The position numbers were made by a program, and so were the translations under genes. A stretch of DNA of 64,000 nucleotides from contig NZ_CP028913.1 of the NCBI RefSeq assembly GCF_003070885.1, forward strand, positions 1,240,001-1,304,000, in the 5' to 3' direction. Below, one piece after another: positions 63,428-64,000 of this stretch. The notes beneath the pieces were generated by a model. That model searched no databases, was not told where the DNA came from, and saw nothing but the letters and a program-made list of their open reading frames with translations. The number at the start of each line of letters is the position of its first letter. The stretch's first letter is position 1. This DNA is from Agromyces badenianii (GTDB taxonomy: Bacteria > Actinomycetota > Actinomycetes > Actinomycetales > Microbacteriaceae).

Positions 63428-64000
63428 ATGCGCAACGACACCCCACTCACGCCCGAAACCGAAACCGCCCCCGAACAGCACCCCCGACGCAGCCTCCGCC
63501 GGCGTCGCATCGGCCGCAAGCGACTCGTCGTCGCCGGCGCGATCGTCGCGACCGGCCTCACCGTCGGCACCGGGTTCGCGGTGCAATCGGCACTCGTCAC
63601 GCAGGCCGCCATCGACGCGACCGCGGCCCTCACCGATTCGACCGGACTCCGAGCCGAGCAACTCGGCGCATACAGCTCGATCGCCGAGGCCCGCACGCGC
63701 TACAGCGCGCAAGACACCATCACCGCGGCGAACGCCACCCTCGCCTCGGTCGACGGCAAGGTCGATTCCAGCGGGCTCGCCGCATCGGTCGCCTCGCTCG
63801 GTGAGTACGAGCGGCTGCCGCTCGAATCGATCGTCGACCTCACGAAGCAGACCCGCGCCGAGACGGCACGAGCAGAGGCCGCCGCGGCCGAGTTCGACCG
63901 GGTGCAGGCCGAGCAGGCCGCGGCTGCGGCTGCGGCGCTCGCGCAGGCGAACACGCCCGATGGGGCACGCGCCACCGCCCGGGCGCTCGCCGAATCGAAG
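63428..64000 (+). CDS. Paralog of the secreted wall enzyme, 5' part (cut by window end)
   Basis: 191 residues visible. Same layout as the 55402 protein: basic N-terminus RRSLRRRRIGRKRLVVAG, signal-like segment GAIVATGLTVGTGFAVQSAL near 36-55, then the helical region QDTITAANATLASVDGKVDSSGLAASVASLGEYERLPLES, aligned with the paralog, an AEQAAAAAAA run, and the start of a linker. The lysozyme-like C-terminus would lie beyond the window. Confidence 0.8.
   Translation, partial: MRNDTPLTPETETAPEQHPRRSLRRRRIGRKRLVVAGAIVATGLTVGTGFAVQSALVTQAAIDATAALTDSTGLRAEQLGAYSSIAEARTRYSAQDTITAANATLASVDGKVDSSGLAASVASLGEYERLPLESIVDLTKQTRAETARAEAAAAEFDRVQAEQAAAAAAALAQANTPDGARATARALAESK

Overview
The window is a GC-rich actinobacterial chromosome segment. 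The tyrS / TPR protein / HAD / small ORF / tlyA / nadK / recN / pyrG / NUDIX / xerD / parA / scpA / scpB / rluB / cmk / der order follows the Mycobacterium tuberculosis Rv1689-Rv1713 neighbourhood as I remember it. The 16S sequence, the rRNA spacer style and heavy use of GTG starts and TANNNT -10 boxes point to Microbacteriaceae; Agromyces or a close relative is my best guess, from memory only.

Layout. 1-5.3 kb: end of the arginine cluster (argF, argH), a 3-methyladenine glycosylase, a convergent SatD-type regulator/membrane protein pair, and tyrS. 5.37-11.26 kb: one complete rRNA operon (16S-23S-5S) with promoter, leader, pre-16S and pre-23S processing stems and a terminator. 11.3-28 kb: the conserved core block, mostly joined by 4-base start/stop overlaps, covering ribosome modification, NAD(P), DNA repair, CTP synthesis, chromosome segregation, aromatic amino acid synthesis and GTPase Der. 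Its first gene has an unusually long PYGDRD-type repeat array. 28-34 kb: small accessory genes (SRPBCC, DUF4166, CHAD, GNAT, MarR) and a PoxB-type enzyme. 34.2-36.3 kb: a tRNA-Pro followed by a tandemly duplicated, rapidly diverged Imm11-like immunity gene pair with coupled remnants of an upstream partner. 36.5-45.9 kb: a complete urea carboxylase/allophanate hydrolase operon (permease, two UAAP proteins, carboxylase, hydrolase, TetR regulator) headed by a perfect 18-bp palindrome. 46-49 kb: lipoprotein, soluble two-component pair, DUF1801. 49-55 kb: self-regulated XRE/membrane module, SDR, GreA-like factor, esterase, methionine sulfoxide reductases. 55-64 kb: two paralogous surface lysozyme-like proteins sharing a 41-nt leader element, the second cut by the window end, with many short monocistronic leaderless genes between them.

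How the genes work together: the 14-28 kb block is a housekeeping superoperon whose proteins act at the ribosome (TlyA, RluB, Der) and nucleoid (ParA, ScpA, ScpB, XerD, RecN). The urea operon would import a urea-like substrate, carboxylate it with ATP and biotin, and split allophanate to ammonia and CO2. MsrB and MsrA repair oxidised methionine. The most unusual parts are the Imm11 duplication next to tRNA-Pro, the repeat protein after the rRNA operon, the shared leader of the two wall-enzyme paralogs, and the double operator of the XRE module. All family names come from motif recognition by eye; no database search was possible.
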